Below, one piece after another: positions 25,434 through 34,200 of a DNA stretch of 49,500 nucleotides (position 1 is the stretch's first letter; each line of letters starts with the position of its first letter). The notes under the pieces were generated by a model. The model was not told the DNA's origin. It made no database searches and saw nothing but the letters and a program-made list of their open reading frames with translations. A program made the position numbers and the translations under genes. The stretch is taken from contig JASJAW010000038.1 in NCBI GenBank assembly GCA_030066795.1, positions 1-49,500 of the forward strand. Reading direction: 5' to 3'. Origin of the DNA: Dinoroseobacter sp. GTDB taxonomy: Bacteria > Pseudomonadota > Alphaproteobacteria > Rhodobacterales > Rhodobacteraceae.

Positions 25434-27002
25434 TCAGCTGACGTCTTTGTAGCTGATTTCCTTGCTGTCTTTCCCGGTCTTGCTGCGTCGAACGATTAAA
25501 CGATTGAGCGCGCCAACATAGGCTTTTGCTGAAGCCACGACCGTGTCTGTATCTGCGGCCTGACCCGTGACGATTTTGCCATCTTCTTCCATTCGCACGG
25601 TCACGGTCGCCTGCGCGTCGGTACCTTCCGTCACGGCATGCACCTGATAGAGCTGCAAGCGGGCTTCATGCGGAAAGAGTTTCTTCACGGCATTGAAAGT
25701 TGCGTCCACCGGGCCGTCGCCCTGCGCGGTCACCTGGTGATCCGTCCCGTCGATGGTGAGCGTCAGGTCGGCCGATTGCGGGGCCTCAGTACCGCAGATC
25801 ACACGCAGGAACTTTACCTGAATGTGGTCTGGCGCGTTTTCTGCATTGTCTTGCATCAACGCGACGAGGTCCTCGTCATAAACCTCCTTCTTTCGGTCAG
25901 CGAGGGCCTTGAACCGGACGAATACATCATTCAGTTGGTTATCCGCTAACTCGTATCCCAGATCTTTGAGCTTCGCGCGCAATGCTGCGCGGCCCGAATG
26001 CTTGCCCATGACGAGGTTGGTGTCGGACAGACCGATGTCGGAGGGGCGCATGATCTCGAAGGTCTCGGCATTCTTCAGCATGCCATCCTGGTGAATGCCG
26101 CTTTCATGGGCAAAGGCATTCTTGCCGACGATGGCTTTGTTGAACTGGACCGGGAAGCCTGACACTGTCGCGACGCGACGCGAGATATTAATGATGCGCG
26201 TGGTGTCGATCCCAGTTTGATAGGGCATTATATCGTTTCGCACGCGCAGTGCCATTACAACCTCTTCCAGCGCGGTGTTTCCGGCGCGTTCGCCCAGACC
26301 GTTGATCGTACATTCAATCTGGCGCGCGCCTGCATCTACCGCCGCCAGCGCATTGGCTGTCGCCATGCCTAGATCGTTGTGACAGTGGGTAGCGAAAACA
26401 ACCTCGTCGGCGCCGGGAATATCAGCAATGAGCCGGACAATTAGATCTGCGCTCTCCCGTGGTGCCGTGTACCCAACGGTGTCGGGAATATTGATCGTTG
26501 TTGCCCCGGCCTTGATCGCAATCTCGATCACGCGGCAGAGGTAGTCATACTCGGTACGTGTTGCGTCCATGGGCGACCATTGCACGTTGTCGCAGAGATT
26601 GCGGGCATGTGTAACCGTGTCGTGGATGCGGTCCGCCATTTCATCCATTGTGAGGTTGGGAATGGCGCGATGCAGAGGCGATGTGCCGATGAAGGTGTGA
26701 ATACGTGGCTGCCGGGCATAGCGCACGGCTTCCCAGCAGCGGTCGATGTCTTTGAAGTTAGCTCGCGCGAGCCCGCAAATAACCGAATTCTCTGCGTTCC
26801 TGGCGATTTCGCTGACGGCCTCGAAATCTCCGTCGGAGGCAATGGGAAAGCCCGCCTCGATTATGTCGACTCCCATCTCGTCGAGAAGCCCTGCAATCTC
26901 CAGCTTCTCGTCGTGAGTCATTGTCGCGCCTGGCGATTGTTCGCCATCGCGCAGCGTCGTGTCGAAGATCAACACGCGGTCTTGGTCGGATGTCTTAGTC
27001 AT
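25434..27002 (-). CDS. leuA: 2-isopropylmalate synthase
   Basis: 522 residues from ATG 27002 (AAAGAGA upstream); the longer frame from 27056 would start within the leader hairpin and is unlikely. First committed step of leucine synthesis: acetyl-CoA plus 2-ketoisovalerate to 2-isopropylmalate. The TIM-barrel catalytic domain has FDTTLRDGEQSPGA, HCHNDLG metal ligands and NGLGERAGNTALEEV. The C-terminal regulatory domain for leucine feedback inhibition (about 380-510) is complete. Upstream is a leucine-rich leader peptide and hairpin, so expression is probably attenuated by leucyl-tRNA supply. Confidence 0.97.
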   Translation of the reverse strand: MTKTSDQDRVLIFDTTLRDGEQSPGATMTHDEKLEIAGLLDEMGVDIIEAGFPIASDGDFEAVSEIARNAENSVICGLARANFKDIDRCWEAVRYARQPRIHTFIGTSPLHRAIPNLTMDEMADRIHDTVTHARNLCDNVQWSPMDATRTEYDYLCRVIEIAIKAGATTINIPDTVGYTAPRESADLIVRLIADIPGADEVVFATHCHNDLGMATANALAAVDAGARQIECTINGLGERAGNTALEEVVMALRVRNDIMPYQTGIDTTRIINISRRVATVSGFPVQFNKAIVGKNAFAHESGIHQDGMLKNAETFEIMRPSDIGLSDTNLVMGKHSGRAALRAKLKDLGYELADNQLNDVFVRFKALADRKKEVYDEDLVALMQDNAENAPDHIQVKFLRVICGTEAPQSADLTLTIDGTDHQVTAQGDGPVDATFNAVKKLFPHEARLQLYQVHAVTEGTDAQATVTVRMEEDGKIVTGQAADTDTVVASAKAYVGALNRLIVRRSKTGKDSKEISYKDVS

Positions 27003-27057
27003 GATCGTGTCTCTTTGATTAGCCTGGGTCTCTGTCGCTGTTTTGGCGCGGCGCATA

Positions 27058-27093
27058 CCTCTGAGCGGTCGCGCCCAAGGGCACGCTCAGAGG
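27058..27093 (-). terminator. Attenuator-like hairpin in the leuA leader
   Basis: A perfect 10-bp inverted repeat, CCTCTGAGCG / CGCTCAGAGG (27058-27067 and 27084-27093), 16-base loop with a possible inner GCCC/GGGC pairing. One arm overlaps the stop codon of the leader peptide, so a ribosome at the stop would block folding. No run of T follows on the transcribed strand, so it may not be a plain intrinsic terminator. Confidence 0.6.
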
Positions 27094-27146
27094 TGGCTAA
27101 GAAGAAGGAGACGCGCAGCCGTATGCCTGCCGAAAACGGCACGCAT
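27087..27146 (-). CDS. leuL: leuA leader peptide (leucine attenuation)
   Basis: 19-codon frame MRAVFGRHTAARLLLLSHL with stop at 27087-27089, 84 bases before leuA. Five of the last seven codons are Leu, four of them consecutive (CTC CTT CTT CTT), and the stop is inside the left arm of a 10-bp hairpin. This is the layout of amino-acid operon attenuators: ribosome stalling at Leu codons when charged tRNA-Leu is scarce would change downstream folding. No good Shine-Dalgarno is seen. The call rests on codon content, position and the hairpin. Confidence 0.75.
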   Translation of the reverse strand: MRAVFGRHTAARLLLLSHL

Positions 27147-27186
27147 TTGCTGGTTCGTTGATTTAACCTTGTGCGTCATGCGCCCT

Positions 27187-27984
27187 TTATACGGGCGGCT
27201 GACCGGATTCCAAGGCCGAAATCACACAGGAGGAGGGCAAAGGCTCACCCATTTGGGCCATAGCTGAAGGTGCATAGTCAAAAACAGCAACGGTGTGTCC
27301 GTCATCAAAGGCCACGAAAATCTGGCTGCCCTCGGCGTTCACCGTAATTCCTTCAGCGTCGTAGCCCGCGAAGTCGAGTGATGTTACCGACATGAGCGTT
27401 CCGTCAGGGGAGAACTCAAAGAGGCTATCTGTGGCATCTGCATCATCGACAACCAGAACCGTGCCATGAACGGGATCGACAGTGACGCCTTGGGGCTCCA
27501 TCAACTGGGGCTGCATCATGTATCCGATCAACCGCTGACGCGTGACGCCGTCCTGACCAATCTGAACAATCTCGGCTGCTGTATCGTCAGCCACCCAGTA
27601 GTCGCGGGTCGCGCCATCGAAGTAGAGCCCGTCAGTGTCACGAAGCGCCGGTGACAACCGGAACGGCTCAGACAAGGGACGCCCGTCGCGATCGACGTTC
27701 TGATAAAGCCCGGACCCGTCCGACAGCAGCAGCCCTTCATCGGTCAAGGCAATGGCATCGACTCGGTGCAGTGGGGCCTCAAAGCTGCGCACTTCGTTGC
27801 CCCAAGGGTCCGTCATTCGAACCGTGCGGGTTTCGTTTGCGATCCACAGCCCGCAGTAGGTCCGGTCATATGTCAGTCCCGAGGGTCCGTCTGCGTCGAA
27901 CGTCCGGACAAGGTTCAGTTCAATTGCAGCGGCCGGGCTGCCAAGAAGCGCGGCTACGCAGAGGGCAGAGAAGAATTTGGTCAT
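27187..27984 (-). CDS. Secreted beta-propeller protein, unknown
   Basis: 265 residues with a Sec signal peptide (MTKFFSALCVAALLGSPAAA). The rest is built of repeated four-strand units resembling NHL/SMP-30-type propeller blades: DGPSGLTYDRTYCGLWIAN, HRVDAIALTDEGLLLSDG, DTDGLYFDGATRDYWVAD, MEPQGVTVDPVHGTVLVVDD, and DAEGITVNAEGSQIFVAFDD. Such periplasmic propellers often bind ligands or proteins or act as lactonases; metal-ligand residues cannot be assigned here. Two Cys (one early, one near the end) may form a disulfide. It lies between the leuA leader and the divergent SDR-photolyase operon. Confidence 0.72.
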   Translation of the reverse strand: MTKFFSALCVAALLGSPAAAIELNLVRTFDADGPSGLTYDRTYCGLWIANETRTVRMTDPWGNEVRSFEAPLHRVDAIALTDEGLLLSDGSGLYQNVDRDGRPLSEPFRLSPALRDTDGLYFDGATRDYWVADDTAAEIVQIGQDGVTRQRLIGYMMQPQLMEPQGVTVDPVHGTVLVVDDADATDSLFEFSPDGTLMSVTSLDFAGYDAEGITVNAEGSQIFVAFDDGHTVAVFDYAPSAMAQMGEPLPSSCVISALESGQPPV

Positions 27985-28031
27985 TCGTCCGTCTCACCTT
28001 TCTTGTCCTCCCCCATCAGTGCGTTGAGGTT

Positions 28032-28041
28032 AACCCGGGTT
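28032..28041. promoter_or_regulatory. Palindrome between divergent genes
   Basis: AACCCGGGTT, a perfect 10-base palindrome within GTTAACCCGGGTTGGTTAA, in the 128-base gap between the propeller gene and the SDR-photolyase operon. Possible operator; no protein is assigned. Confidence 0.3.
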
Positions 28042-28112
28042 GGTTAATTTCCTGCCTCGGCAGATTGCCGCTGCGACCTAAGTGGGATGCTGAAATGCAA
28101 CACGGAGTGGGC

Positions 28113-28775
28113 ATGCAACGGGCACTTTTGCTGGGCAGCAGCGGCGGAATAGGTCGCGCGCTAGTCGATGAATTGTCGCAAAGATATGATATTAAGGGGA
28201 TTTCTAGGTCGGGGGATGGGTTTGACATAACCGATGCTTCGTCTGTGGATGAGGCGCTCTCTGCGGCGAAAGGGCCTTTCGATTTGGTTGTCGTTGCGAC
28301 CGGTGCGCTCGAAATCGACGGCTATGAGCCAGAGAAATCCCTGCGTCAGGTCAGCGCAGAGGGTTTGATGGCGCAGTTTGCCCTCAATGCAATGGGGCCT
28401 GCATTGGTGCTTCGCCACGCGCCCAGGCTCCTGCCACGTGACCGGCGTGCAGTTTTTGCGGTTTTGTCTGCCCGCGTCGGATCCATCGGAGACAACCGGC
28501 TTGGCGGATGGTATGCCTACCGTGCTGCCAAAGCGGCCGTAAACCAGATCGTACGCACGGCCTCGATTGAGATAAAGCGAACCCACAAGGAGGCGATCAT
28601 CGTGTGTCTCCATCCCGGTACAGTGGCGACGAAATTTACCGAGAAGTATCTGGGCCGCCATCCGGCTGTTCCTCCAGCCGAAGCTGCAGCGAACCTCTCG
28701 CGGGTCATTGCCGGGCTTTCTGCGTCCGATAGTGGTTGTTTTTTTGACTGGGCTGGCAAGGAGGTTCCGTGGTGA
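28113..28775 (+). CDS. Short-chain dehydrogenase/reductase (C-factor-like)
   Basis: 220 residues from ATG 28113, six bases after GGAG; the ATG at 28095 is less well placed. Rossmann start LLGSSGGIGRALVDEL, then DITDASSVDEAL, DLVVVATGAL, and catalytic YAYRAAKAAV (Tyr-x3-Lys). The C-terminal LHPGTVATKFTEKY is typical of C-signal/CsgA-like SDRs. Cofactor and substrate are unknown. It overlaps the photolyase gene by 7 bases; similar SDR genes occur next to light or DNA-repair genes in related bacteria, which suggests co-regulation. Confidence 0.85.
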   Translation: MQRALLLGSSGGIGRALVDELSQRYDIKGISRSGDGFDITDASSVDEALSAAKGPFDLVVVATGALEIDGYEPEKSLRQVSAEGLMAQFALNAMGPALVLRHAPRLLPRDRRAVFAVLSARVGSIGDNRLGGWYAYRAAKAAVNQIVRTASIEIKRTHKEAIIVCLHPGTVATKFTEKYLGRHPAVPPAEAAANLSRVIAGLSASDSGCFFDWAGKEVPW

Positions 28776-30307
28776 GCAATGCGCCCCGTTTGATTCTGAT
28801 CCTTGGCGATCAATTGACTGAAGACATCGCGGCGCTTGCAGAGGCGGATATGAAGCGCGACGTGGTCGTGATGGCTGAAGTGGCCGACGAAGCGAGCTAC
28901 GTACCGCATCACCCCAAGAAAATCGCGTTCTTGTTCGCAGCGATGCGGAAGTTTGCCCAACGGCTGGAGCGAGTCGGTTGGCGCGTGGTTTACACAAGGC
29001 TCGACGACGCGGAAAACAGCGGCTCGATCCCCGGCGAGTTGCTGCGCAGGGCGGAGGAAACAGGCGCACAGGAAGTGATTGCGACCGAGCCCGGAGAATG
29101 GCGTTTGATCGCCGCACTGGAAGACTGCCCGCTGCCTGTCCACCAGATGCCGGACACGCGTTTTCTGGCCTCCCATAGCGAGTTCGATGCTTGGGCTGAG
29201 GGCCGAAAGCAGCTTCGGATGGAGTATTTCTATCGCGATATGCGCCGCAAGACCGGGTATCTGATGCAGGGCGACAAGCCCGTTGGTGGTAAATGGAACT
29301 ACGACCATGACAATCGCAAGCCTGCACCCGATGCGATTACTTTTGACGGCCCATTGCGCTTCGATCCGGACGCTGTGGTGCAAGAGGTTCTCGATCTGGT
29401 CGAGGCGCGGTTCGGCGGCAACTTCGGCGCGCTGCATCCTTTCTGGTTTGCAACAGATCCCGCGCAGGCACGGCAGGCGTTAGATCAGTTTATCACGTAT
29501 GCCCTACCAAAGTTCGGGGATTACCAAGACGCGATGTTGTCAGAAAACCGCTTTCTCTATCACGCGGTCCTGTCGATGTATATCAACGCGGGCCTTCTCG
29601 ACTGGCGCGACGCCTGCGACGCAGCGGAATCGGCCTACAAAGCGGGTGCTGCACCGTTGAACGCCGTCGAGGGTTTCATACGGCAGGTTATCGGATGGCG
29701 CGAGTACATGCGTGGCATCTATTTTCGTGAAGGTTCGGACTACACAACCCGGAACGCATTGGCCCACGATGCGGAATTGCCAGAGTTTTACTGGGATGCT
29801 GAGACGGACATGCGCTGTCTGTCGAAAGCCCTCGCCCAAACGCGGGATGAAGCATATGCCCACCATATCCAACGTCTTATGGTGACTGGCAATTTCGCAC
29901 TTCTGGTGGGCGTTGATCCGCATCAAGTACATGAGTGGTATCTGGCGGTCTATGCGGACGCCTACGAATGGGTGGAAGCCCCGAATGTGATCGGCATGAG
30001 CCAATTCGCCGACGGTGGTGTGGTTGGGTCTAAACCTTACATTTCGTCGGGCGCGTACATCGATCGTATGTCGGACTACTGCAAAGGTTGTGCGTATGAG
30101 GTGAAGCAGAAAACAGGGGAGGGGGCGTGCCCGTTTAACCTGCTATACTGGCATTTCTTGATCCGGCACCGCGAGCGGTTTGAGAAGAACCCGCGCATGG
30201 CACAAATGTACCGGACCTTTGATCGCATGAACGAGGATCGACGCGAGACCGTGCTGCAAGAAGCAGACCATTTCCTCGACAAGCTAAGTTCAAAGCAGCG
30301 GGTGTGA
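28769..30307 (+). CDS. Fe-S (6-4) photolyase, FeS-BCP/PhrB type
   Basis: 512 residues from GTG 28769 or 28772, after AAGGAGG. A DPRP-family protein: N-terminal antenna-type domain (LILILGDQLTEDI), then the FAD-binding domain (EGFIRQVIGWREYMRG...). Cys350, Cys438, Cys441 and Cys454 form the pattern of the 4Fe-4S ligands in Agrobacterium PhrB, with the same numbering as I remember for that protein. The His pair at 365-366 (YAHHIQRL) also corresponds to its active site. Expected reaction: blue-light repair of (6-4) pyrimidine-pyrimidone lesions, with FAD and a lumazine-type antenna. It is the second gene of a two-gene operon with an SDR. Confidence 0.93.
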   Translation: MVSNAPRLILILGDQLTEDIAALAEADMKRDVVVMAEVADEASYVPHHPKKIAFLFAAMRKFAQRLERVGWRVVYTRLDDAENSGSIPGELLRRAEETGAQEVIATEPGEWRLIAALEDCPLPVHQMPDTRFLASHSEFDAWAEGRKQLRMEYFYRDMRRKTGYLMQGDKPVGGKWNYDHDNRKPAPDAITFDGPLRFDPDAVVQEVLDLVEARFGGNFGALHPFWFATDPAQARQALDQFITYALPKFGDYQDAMLSENRFLYHAVLSMYINAGLLDWRDACDAAESAYKAGAAPLNAVEGFIRQVIGWREYMRGIYFREGSDYTTRNALAHDAELPEFYWDAETDMRCLSKALAQTRDEAYAHHIQRLMVTGNFALLVGVDPHQVHEWYLAVYADAYEWVEAPNVIGMSQFADGGVVGSKPYISSGAYIDRMSDYCKGCAYEVKQKTGEGACPFNLLYWHFLIRHRERFEKNPRMAQMYRTFDRMNEDRRETVLQEADHFLDKLSSKQRV

Positions 30308-30337
30308 CCTGTTGGAGCGGGTTAGACCCCGTTCGAT

Positions 30338-31798
30338 CTACTGAGGCGTCTCGGCGGTCTCGGGAGGTGTGGTTTCGGGTGGAGTCACCAGAACACCGTT
30401 TTGCCACTGCCCGGTTTCAACCTGACCGCCGACATAGGTCAATGTGCCCTCGCCGGATCGGCGGCCGTTTTCGAACATACCTTCATAGACGTCACCATTC
30501 GTGTAGACGGCACGACCCATGCCATTCATCTCGCCTGCGCTCCAAGCGCCTTCATAACGGAATCCGTCCGAGCGAACCAAACTGCCTTGGCCCTCACGCA
30601 GACCTTCGACGAAGTCGCCTTCGTAGACCGACCCGTCAGCATAGGTGGCCTTGCCATCGCCCTGCTTCTCACCCTGTTCCCAATTTCCTGTGTAGCTATA
30701 GCCTCCCGGATAGGTGATCGTACCTTGTCCATGGGTTTGGGCGTTCTGGAAACTTCCTTCGTAGATAATTCCGTTCGCGTATTCAGCTCGACCTTCGCCT
30801 GCGATTACACCGGCCACCCATCCACCTTCATAGGTAGACCCGTCCGGATAGGAGATTTTCCCAAACCCTTCGGGCGTGCCGTTCACGAAGCTGCCAGTGT
30901 AGGCAGATCCATCGGGGTAGGTGACCGTCCCGTCGCCTTCGATGCGGCCCTCGATCCAGGAACCTTCGTAGCGATAGCCATCAGGGCCCTCGAAGGTCCC
31001 AAGGCCGTGCCGCAGGTCGTTGTCGAAGCTTCCGGTATAGGTCCACCCATTGGCGTAGGTCATGACCCCCGAGCCTTGGCGTCGACCGTCGACAAGTGCA
31101 CCTTCGTAAATATCGCCATTTGGTTGTACAAGTCTGCCGGTTCCGGTGAACTGGCCAGCGGCCCACTGACCGGAATACTCCAAGCCGTCCGGCATGATCA
31201 GTGTGCCTTCCCCGTCGCGCACACCGTCCGCGACCGAGCCTTCGTAAATTGACCCATCTGCATAGGTGATCCGCGCATCGCCGGTCTTCGCTCCGTCAAC
31301 CCAAGTGCCGTCATAGGTATAGCCTTCAGGTGTCTCCAATACACCTTGGCCGCTATGGCGTGAGTTGGCAAAGCCACCTTCGTAGAGCGATCCATCGGCG
31401 TAGCTTGCGACCCCCTGGCCGCTCATCTTGCCATCTGCCCATTGGCCTTCGTACGTCGCACCATCCGCAAAGGTAATGCGGCCCTGACCTTCTGGCTTTC
31501 CGGCGACAAAGGCACCGATATACACAGATCCGTTGGGGAAGCGTGCCTCGCCTTGCCCCAGAATCTCGCCGTCGACCCATTCGCCCGTATATGTATAGCC
31601 ATTTGGGAGCGTGTAGGTTCCGGTTCCGTGCTGTTTTCCGTCCCGGAAAGTGCCTTCATAGATGCCGCCTCCATCGAACTGTTTGACGATGCGGTTTCCT
31701 TCTTGTGCAAGTGACGAGGTGGCAAACACGAGCGACAAAACCGCCAGCATCCCTGTTGCTCCCGCGCCTTTTCTCTGATGCCCTGAAATTTTCATCAT
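30338..31798 (-). CDS. Exported MORN-repeat protein
   Basis: 486 residues. A probable signal peptide (ATGMLAVLSLVFATSSLAQ) is followed by about 18 full 23-residue MORN repeats (consensus Y-x-G-x-W/F-x-x-G-x-x-x-G-x-G-x-x-x-Y-x-D-G) and a partial nineteenth. A Pro/Thr tail (TPPETTPPETAETPQ) ends it. At DNA level this is a 69-base tandem array. MORN arrays form elongated beta-hairpin structures that bind proteins or lipids; in bacteria their roles are mostly unknown. Repeats alternate between E/D-rich and aromatic-rich types, suggesting a two-repeat super-period. Neighbours give no functional clue. Confidence 0.85.
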   Translation of the reverse strand: MMKISGHQRKGAGATGMLAVLSLVFATSSLAQEGNRIVKQFDGGGIYEGTFRDGKQHGTGTYTLPNGYTYTGEWVDGEILGQGEARFPNGSVYIGAFVAGKPEGQGRITFADGATYEGQWADGKMSGQGVASYADGSLYEGGFANSRHSGQGVLETPEGYTYDGTWVDGAKTGDARITYADGSIYEGSVADGVRDGEGTLIMPDGLEYSGQWAAGQFTGTGRLVQPNGDIYEGALVDGRRQGSGVMTYANGWTYTGSFDNDLRHGLGTFEGPDGYRYEGSWIEGRIEGDGTVTYPDGSAYTGSFVNGTPEGFGKISYPDGSTYEGGWVAGVIAGEGRAEYANGIIYEGSFQNAQTHGQGTITYPGGYSYTGNWEQGEKQGDGKATYADGSVYEGDFVEGLREGQGSLVRSDGFRYEGAWSAGEMNGMGRAVYTNGDVYEGMFENGRRSGEGTLTYVGGQVETGQWQNGVLVTPPETTPPETAETPQ

Positions 31799-31964
31799 CT
31801 TCGCACCTATACTCCTCCAGCTCAGCCCAGAGGCTAATTCAGGGCGGCGAAGTGGGCAATGGCCAAGGCGGGGTTGCGGCTCAAGTTGCTGGAGCGGGCT
31901 AATCGCGCTTTCCTCCTTGCAGGTCGAGCGTTACATACCCAGCGAGAAGCATTGAGGCATCCCG

Positions 31965-33638
31965 ATGACCCAGACATTCCGCCTGACATTGGCGCAACTT
32001 AATCCGACATTGGGCGCGCTGCGCGAGAATGCCGAAAAGGCGCGCAAGGCATGGGCCGAGGGCAAAGCTGAAGGGGCTGACCTTGTCGCGTTGCCGGAGA
32101 TGTTCTTGACTGGATACCAGACCCAAGACCTTGTCATGAAACCAGCTTTTGCAGCCGATGCGGAACGGGTTCTTGACCAGCTTGCAATCGACTGCGCTGA
32201 CGGACCGGCGCTCGCGATCGGCTGTCCACACTGGGACGGAAGCGCGCTTTACAACACTTACGCCATCCTCTTCAAAGGCGAAATCGTGGCGCGGCCCTAC
32301 AAGCACCACCTGCCCAATACGGAGGTTTTCGACGAAAAACGGGTGTTTGCGTCCGGCCCGGTGTCGGGACCGTATCGGATCGGTCCCCTTCGTATTGGAT
32401 CTCCTATTTGTGAAGACGCGTGGCTGGAAGACGTTGCTGAGACGCTGGCCGAGAGTGCTGCCGAGATTCTTCTTGTCCCCAACGGGTCTCCTTACCATCG
32501 CAACAAGCACGAAACCCGGATCAACCTGATGGTTTCGCGGGTCATCGAAACGGATTTACCTCTAATCTACCTCAACATGGTTGGTGGACAGGACGACCAG
32601 ATTTTCGACGGAGCTTCCTTTGCGCTGAATCGTCATGGGAAACTCGCGATGCAGATGCCAGCAATGGAAGAGGCGATCTCGCATCTTACTCTGACCAACG
32701 GTCCGGAGGGTTGGGAGTTTGCTGAGGGGGACAAAGCGCTGCTGCCGGACATGTGGGAAGCTGACTATCGCGTAATGGTTCACTCCCTGCGCGACTACCT
32801 CGGCAAATCGGGCTTCGGCAAAGTGCTTCTGGGCCTTTCCGGTGGGATCGACAGTGCATTGGTTGCCGCAATTGCCGCAGATGCGATCGGGCCGGAGAAT
32901 GTGCGCTGCGTTATGCTGCCTTCTGAGTTTACGTCGGCACACTCGCTGGAAGACGCAGAAGCAGTGGCCGGAAACCTTGGCTGCCATCTGGATACCCTTC
33001 CGATTTCCGGCCCCCGCGCTGCAGTAACCGAGGCACTTGCTCCGTTTTTCAATGGAACGGACCCGGGGATTGCGGAAGAGAATGTCCAGTCCCGATTGCG
33101 GGGGCTTTTGCTCATGGCGCTCAGCAACAAATTTGGTGAGATGCTGCTGACCACCGGCAACAAGTCCGAAGTCGCAGTGGGCTATGCGACCATCTATGGC
33201 GATATGTCAGGCGGTTATAATCCTATAAAGGATCTCTACAAAACACGTGTGTTCGAGACTTGCCGTTGGCGGAACGCCAACCATCGTTCCTGGATGATGG
33301 GGCCGGCCGGCGAGGTGATCCCGTCGCGGGTCATCGAAAAGCCACCTTCGGCCGAGTTGCGTGCGGATCAGAAGGATGAAGACAGCCTTCCCCCTTACGA
33401 CATGCTCGACGCGATCCTGGAGGGTCTGATTGACGAAGAGAAATCTGTCGCGGACCTTGTTGCCGCGGGGTTCGATTTAGACACGGTCAAACGCGTCGAA
33501 AACCTGATCTATATCAGCGAGTACAAGCGATACCAATCGGCACCCGGCGCGCGCCTCACAAAACGCGCCTTCTGGCTCGATCGTCGGTATCCGATTGTAA
33601 ATCGGTGGCGGGACGGTTCCGCCAGCCTGAACCACTGA
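31965..33638 (+). CDS. nadE: Glutamine-hydrolysing NAD+ synthetase
   Basis: 557 residues. Final step of NAD synthesis: deamido-NAD + glutamine + ATP. The N-terminal nitrilase-type glutaminase domain has the catalytic triad Glu45 (LPEMFLTGY), Lys113 (RPYKHHLPN) and Cys149 (SPICEDAW). The C-terminal synthetase domain has the PP-loop SGGIDSAL (292-299) and TTGNKSEVAVGYATIYGDM. The two-domain form means it can use glutamine directly. It is divergent from the MORN gene and stands alone. The start has no strong ribosome binding site, but the N-terminus matches the family. Confidence 0.96.
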   Translation: MTQTFRLTLAQLNPTLGALRENAEKARKAWAEGKAEGADLVALPEMFLTGYQTQDLVMKPAFAADAERVLDQLAIDCADGPALAIGCPHWDGSALYNTYAILFKGEIVARPYKHHLPNTEVFDEKRVFASGPVSGPYRIGPLRIGSPICEDAWLEDVAETLAESAAEILLVPNGSPYHRNKHETRINLMVSRVIETDLPLIYLNMVGGQDDQIFDGASFALNRHGKLAMQMPAMEEAISHLTLTNGPEGWEFAEGDKALLPDMWEADYRVMVHSLRDYLGKSGFGKVLLGLSGGIDSALVAAIAADAIGPENVRCVMLPSEFTSAHSLEDAEAVAGNLGCHLDTLPISGPRAAVTEALAPFFNGTDPGIAEENVQSRLRGLLLMALSNKFGEMLLTTGNKSEVAVGYATIYGDMSGGYNPIKDLYKTRVFETCRWRNANHRSWMMGPAGEVIPSRVIEKPPSAELRADQKDEDSLPPYDMLDAILEGLIDEEKSVADLVAAGFDLDTVKRVENLIYISEYKRYQSAPGARLTKRAFWLDRRYPIVNRWRDGSASLNH

Positions 33639-33683
33639 GCCATGAAGTGTTGGGCGTTATGATTTGCTTTGGCGACGCGGAGT

Positions 33684-34166
33684 CTATTCCCACCAACGGT
33701 CAATGGTGGCGATGTCGTCGTCTGACCACCCAAAATGATGCGCGAATTCATGCACTGTCACATGAGCGACCAATTCAATGAGGGAGACATCAGGACGTTC
33801 GTCCAACTCTTTCAGTATTGGCTTTCGAAACAGCCAGACCGTGTCGGGTTGCGTCGGTTGATCAAAAGACGACTTCTCTGTCAAAGGGATGCCGTCATAA
33901 AGCCCTGTCAGATCAAGGGGATCTATTATCTCCAACTCGGTGAGCACCCATTCCGGCGGCCAGTCTTCCACGAGAAGCGCGACGTCCTTCGCAAGTGTCT
34001 GGAATGGGAGAGGCAGTGCGGCGACCGTGCGGCGCGCTATCTCTAGAATGCTGTCGCGACTGGTGTCCAACTGCGCCCGTTTGTTTTGCCTGATGTCGCC
34101 CGCCGGTACCGGACCAACGAGCGAGTTGCTACTGTGGTTCACGCGAACGCGCGAAAGATGTCTCAC
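33684..34166 (-). CDS. Zincin-like metallopeptidase family protein (DUF1025/COG3824)
   Basis: Up to 160 residues. The C-terminal part carries HVTVHEFAHHFGWSDDDIATID, the HExxHxxG zinc motif followed by DDDI that defines this minimal zincin family. A preceding segment has LYDGIPLTEKS and a predicted strand PDTVWLFRKPI. Family members are about 115-135 residues, so the first 30 or so residues may be artefactual; the real start could be TTG near 34078 (LDTSRDSILEIARRTV). Substrate is unknown. The gene ends 45 bases from the convergent nadE stop. Confidence 0.82.
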   Translation of the reverse strand: MRHLSRVRVNHSSNSLVGPVPAGDIRQNKRAQLDTSRDSILEIARRTVAALPLPFQTLAKDVALLVEDWPPEWVLTELEIIDPLDLTGLYDGIPLTEKSSFDQPTQPDTVWLFRKPILKELDERPDVSLIELVAHVTVHEFAHHFGWSDDDIATIDRWWE

Positions 34167-34200
34167 CCCGCGATGTCAGACCGCGGGGTGAGGTCTGCAA

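Noticed and set aside
28161..29327. Long minus-strand frames (28161-29327 and 28517-29437) across the SDR and photolyase genes
   Set aside because: They are antisense to well-supported genes, rich in Arg/Pro/Ser, without family resemblance or ribosome binding sites.
30338..31798. Periodic DNA repeat that could suggest a CRISPR array
   Set aside because: The 69-base periodicity is explained by MORN protein repeats; units diverge and there are no spacers.
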